Assembly (NCBI GenBank): GCA_023429995.1
Contig: JAEZCE010000093.1
Coordinates: 1 to 64,000, forward strand
DNA length: 64,000 nucleotides
Reading direction: 5' to 3'
Origin: Bacillota bacterium
GTDB taxonomy: Bacteria; Bacillota; UBA4882; UBA8346
Shown here: piece after piece, positions 62,340-64,000 of the stretch
Layout of the letters: each line of letters begins with the position of its first letter
Position numbering within the stretch: the stretch's first letter is position 1
Translations under genes and position numbers: made by a program
Notes under the pieces: model-generated
Told to the model about the DNA's origin: nothing
Databases searched by the model: none
What the model saw: the letters and a program-made list of their open reading frames with translations, nothing else

Positions 62340-63692
62340 TTGATATTTGATGCCAGTGTGATCATACCAACTTATAATCGCAGTAAGTTACTGGATTGGA
62401 CGTTACGGTCATTGCGCGATCAAAACAGCCGGAATTTTAAATATGAAGTCATTATCGTTGATGATGGCTCTACCGATGATACCCAAGCAATTGTCAATCA
62501 ATATCAAGGGGAATTCCATTTAAGATATTTTTATCAGGAAGATCAGGGTTACCGGGCTTCGAAAGCCCGAAATACGGGTATTGTGAATTCGGAGGGCGCA
62601 GTAAATATTTTCATTGATTCCGGAATGCTGGCCGGCAGCGAATTTATCTATGAGCACTGCCGGTTGCACCGGGAATTATCTTGCTGTGCGGTTATTGGCA
62701 ATATCTATGGCATTCAAGCAACGGTGAAAGACCCGTTTTTTTATGAACTTGTGGCATTGGATCAGATCGATGATTCGATAATAAACCTGAAAGAAGCGGA
62801 GAAATATGGAGATGTCCGTAATCCTAGTTATCAACATTTTAACCAAGACTTGAGGAAATCCCCGGCGCCTTGGTTTTATTTTTGGGCTGGCAATATTTCC
62901 ATCCGTAAAGATATTTTGATTGATGTAGGATTATTTGATGAACAGTTTACTAGCTGGGGCGTTGAAGACTTAGAATTAGGTTTTAGAATCCATAAAAGCA
63001 ATATTCCCATCGTTTTAAACCAAACAGCCGAAGCGATCCACATCCCTCACGATACGGAAAGTGAAAAATTTGCTTTTTCTTTAAAAAACGCCGCTTATTT
63101 TCACCAAAAACATAACTGTGTTGAAAGTGAAATGTTTTTATTTTCCGACAAAAACAGTTTTAATGAAGATGTCGAAAACCTATTGGCCAATGACAGCAAA
63201 CGATTTGACTATCAGGCAATGACTTCGCGGAAGATATTTGACTTTTTATCCGGCAAATCCCTACTTATAATAGGGATTCATAATGGAGCCTTATTTCGAT
63301 TGGTCCAGTGTAATACGGCGCTGGAATATCAAAATGATAACTGGCGGATGGTTTTGAGAGAGTTCCCGGATAAAAAGATCTTAAATTTTTTGGGGTTAAA
63401 AACCCGGTTTACCAACAAGCAATATGAAGCTGTGGTAATCACCGATTTTTGGAGATTTTTAAAAAGGCAATGGGCCGTTGAATTAGTTAAAGAGTCAAAA
63501 AGGGTCGCTCAAGAAATATATATTATCATAGAAATCATCAGCGAAGGCAATCAATGGTTGATGGCTGATCAGCGTCAACTAGTTATTTTAATCAAAATGC
63601 TGGCTTCTTTGAAAATGAATCCCCGGATATATGAAAACAGTCAAGACAATATGACCATTAAATTTTTATATCTGGGTTCAGATGGTGATTGA
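62340..63692 (+). CDS. Family 2 glycosyltransferase with C-terminal extension
   Basis: A 450-residue protein from TTG 62340 with AAAGGA upstream. The GT-A domain begins ASVIIPTYNRSKLLDWTLRS and includes VDDGSTDDTQAIV; the galactosyltransferase-like acceptor motif WGVEDLELGFRI follows near residue 215. The last 170 residues (about 280-450) lie outside the catalytic fold and have no recognisable motif. It transfers a sugar from a nucleotide donor; specificity is unknown. The gene overlaps the next one by 8 nt. Confidence 0.88.
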   Translation: MIFDASVIIPTYNRSKLLDWTLRSLRDQNSRNFKYEVIIVDDGSTDDTQAIVNQYQGEFHLRYFYQEDQGYRASKARNTGIVNSEGAVNIFIDSGMLAGSEFIYEHCRLHRELSCCAVIGNIYGIQATVKDPFFYELVALDQIDDSIINLKEAEKYGDVRNPSYQHFNQDLRKSPAPWFYFWAGNISIRKDILIDVGLFDEQFTSWGVEDLELGFRIHKSNIPIVLNQTAEAIHIPHDTESEKFAFSLKNAAYFHQKHNCVESEMFLFSDKNSFNEDVENLLANDSKRFDYQAMTSRKIFDFLSGKSLLIIGIHNGALFRLVQCNTALEYQNDNWRMVLREFPDKKILNFLGLKTRFTNKQYEAVVITDFWRFLKRQWAVELVKESKRVAQEIYIIIEIISEGNQWLMADQRQLVILIKMLASLKMNPRIYENSQDNMTIKFLYLGSDGD

Positions 63693-64000
63693 TTCGGTGG
63701 AATTCTTATTGAATCGTTATCCTTTTTCCAATGCCCGGAATTACCTGGAGATCCCAACTTATGACGGTTCCGGACAAGTTGTCCATCCCGATGTGGTTTA
63801 TTTCAAAGACGGCTGGAATGGATACAGGTATTGGATGGCTATGACACCTTATCCTTTTGAGGATGACCGTTATGAGAATCCGTCCATCGTGGTTTCAAAT
63901 GATGGCCTTCATTGGGATGAACCGCCCGGCCTTGTAAATCCGGTTGCAAGTACCCCGGTTATCGGGCACAACTGCGATTGTGATCTGATTTATCATCACC
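63685..64000 (+). CDS. Beta-propeller glycosidase-like protein, truncated by the window end
   Basis: GTG 63685 opens a frame of 105 codons that runs off the window. It contains HPDVVYFKDGWNGYRYWMAM, followed by ENPSIVVSNDGLHWDEP, the repeat pattern of five-bladed propellers as in GH43/GH32/GH130-type or sialidase-like proteins. No signal peptide is visible. It overlaps the glycosyltransferase gene by 8 nt, so it belongs to the same transcript. Its family cannot be fixed from the N-terminal third. Confidence 0.7.
   Translation, partial: MIDSVEFLLNRYPFSNARNYLEIPTYDGSGQVVHPDVVYFKDGWNGYRYWMAMTPYPFEDDRYENPSIVVSNDGLHWDEPPGLVNPVASTPVIGHNCDCDLIYHH

Noticed and set aside
1..64000. CRISPR arrays, tRNA or rRNA genes, intact insertion sequences
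   Set aside because: No regularly spaced identical repeats with unique spacers, no cloverleaf or rRNA core sequences and no transposase genes were recognised on either strand.

Overview
The window reads as chromosomal DNA of a diderm member of the Bacillota (Firmicutes). Firmicute traits are abundant: strong AGGAGG ribosome sites, frequent TTG/GTG starts, consensus TTGACA-17-TATAAT promoters, YesM/YesN-type signalling, CheX-type phosphatases, an OLE RNA with its partner protein OapA, a DUF624 protein and a LoaP antiterminator. Several products nevertheless belong in an outer membrane: a patatin/Omp85-like fusion, a PagL-like lipid A deacylase, a TolC-family channel, a small beta-barrel-like protein and an SLH protein. 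A Limnochordia/Hydrogenispora-like or other LPS-bearing Bacillota lineage is the best guess; the sequence alone does not settle the genus.

Layout. 1-150: a structured inverted-repeat element. 326-6974: sugar sensing (membrane-anchored sugar-binding protein, LytS/YesM kinase, YesN regulator, second XylF-like binding protein, ABC solute-binding protein). 7293-12111: a chemosensory adaptation cluster (three CheX-like phosphatases, CheR, two CheB paralogues, one lacking the catalytic serine) without CheA or CheW. 12121-16985: membrane proteins, SLH protein, FabH and a TetR regulator. 17051-21354 (minus strand): envelope genes, a DHCW cupin and a pentapeptide-repeat protein. 21635-27964: xseA-xseB-polyprenyl synthase-DUF212-OLE RNA-oapA-dxs, the classical OLE neighbourhood in the isoprenoid region. 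28158-29986: a preQ1-I riboswitch followed by yhhQ-queF-yhhQ. 30077-44681: an outer-membrane protein, a membrane-bound MutS-like ATPase, DUF2278, MarC, an ABC sugar-binding protein, a chemoreceptor, an amidohydrolase, a B12-binding radical SAM protein, FmdB, ArgRS with an atypical HIGH region and DUF624. 44718-52143: pyrG, glycerate kinase, alpha/beta hydrolase, a tandem glycine riboswitch with a long-form glyA, and an M24 peptidase.

52187-59414 is accessory, decayed DNA: fragments of an MNT nucleotidyltransferase, a DUF559 nuclease and RHS proteins, four copies of a roughly 70-nt palindromic repeat, AGGATTA-type repeats and a 42-nt minisatellite. It also contains an intact pair, a radical SAM protein overlapping a KAS III-like enzyme that lacks two catalytic residues, and a flavodoxin/ferredoxin protein.

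From 59415 to the window end a LoaP/NusG-like antiterminator heads a close-packed operon (TolC-like channel, SPASM-type radical SAM protein, family 2 glycosyltransferase, beta-propeller glycosidase-like protein) that continues past the edge. This looks like a long surface-glycan or specialised-metabolite locus under processive antitermination and is the best candidate for an undescribed system. No rRNA, tRNA, CRISPR array or intact insertion sequence was recognised.
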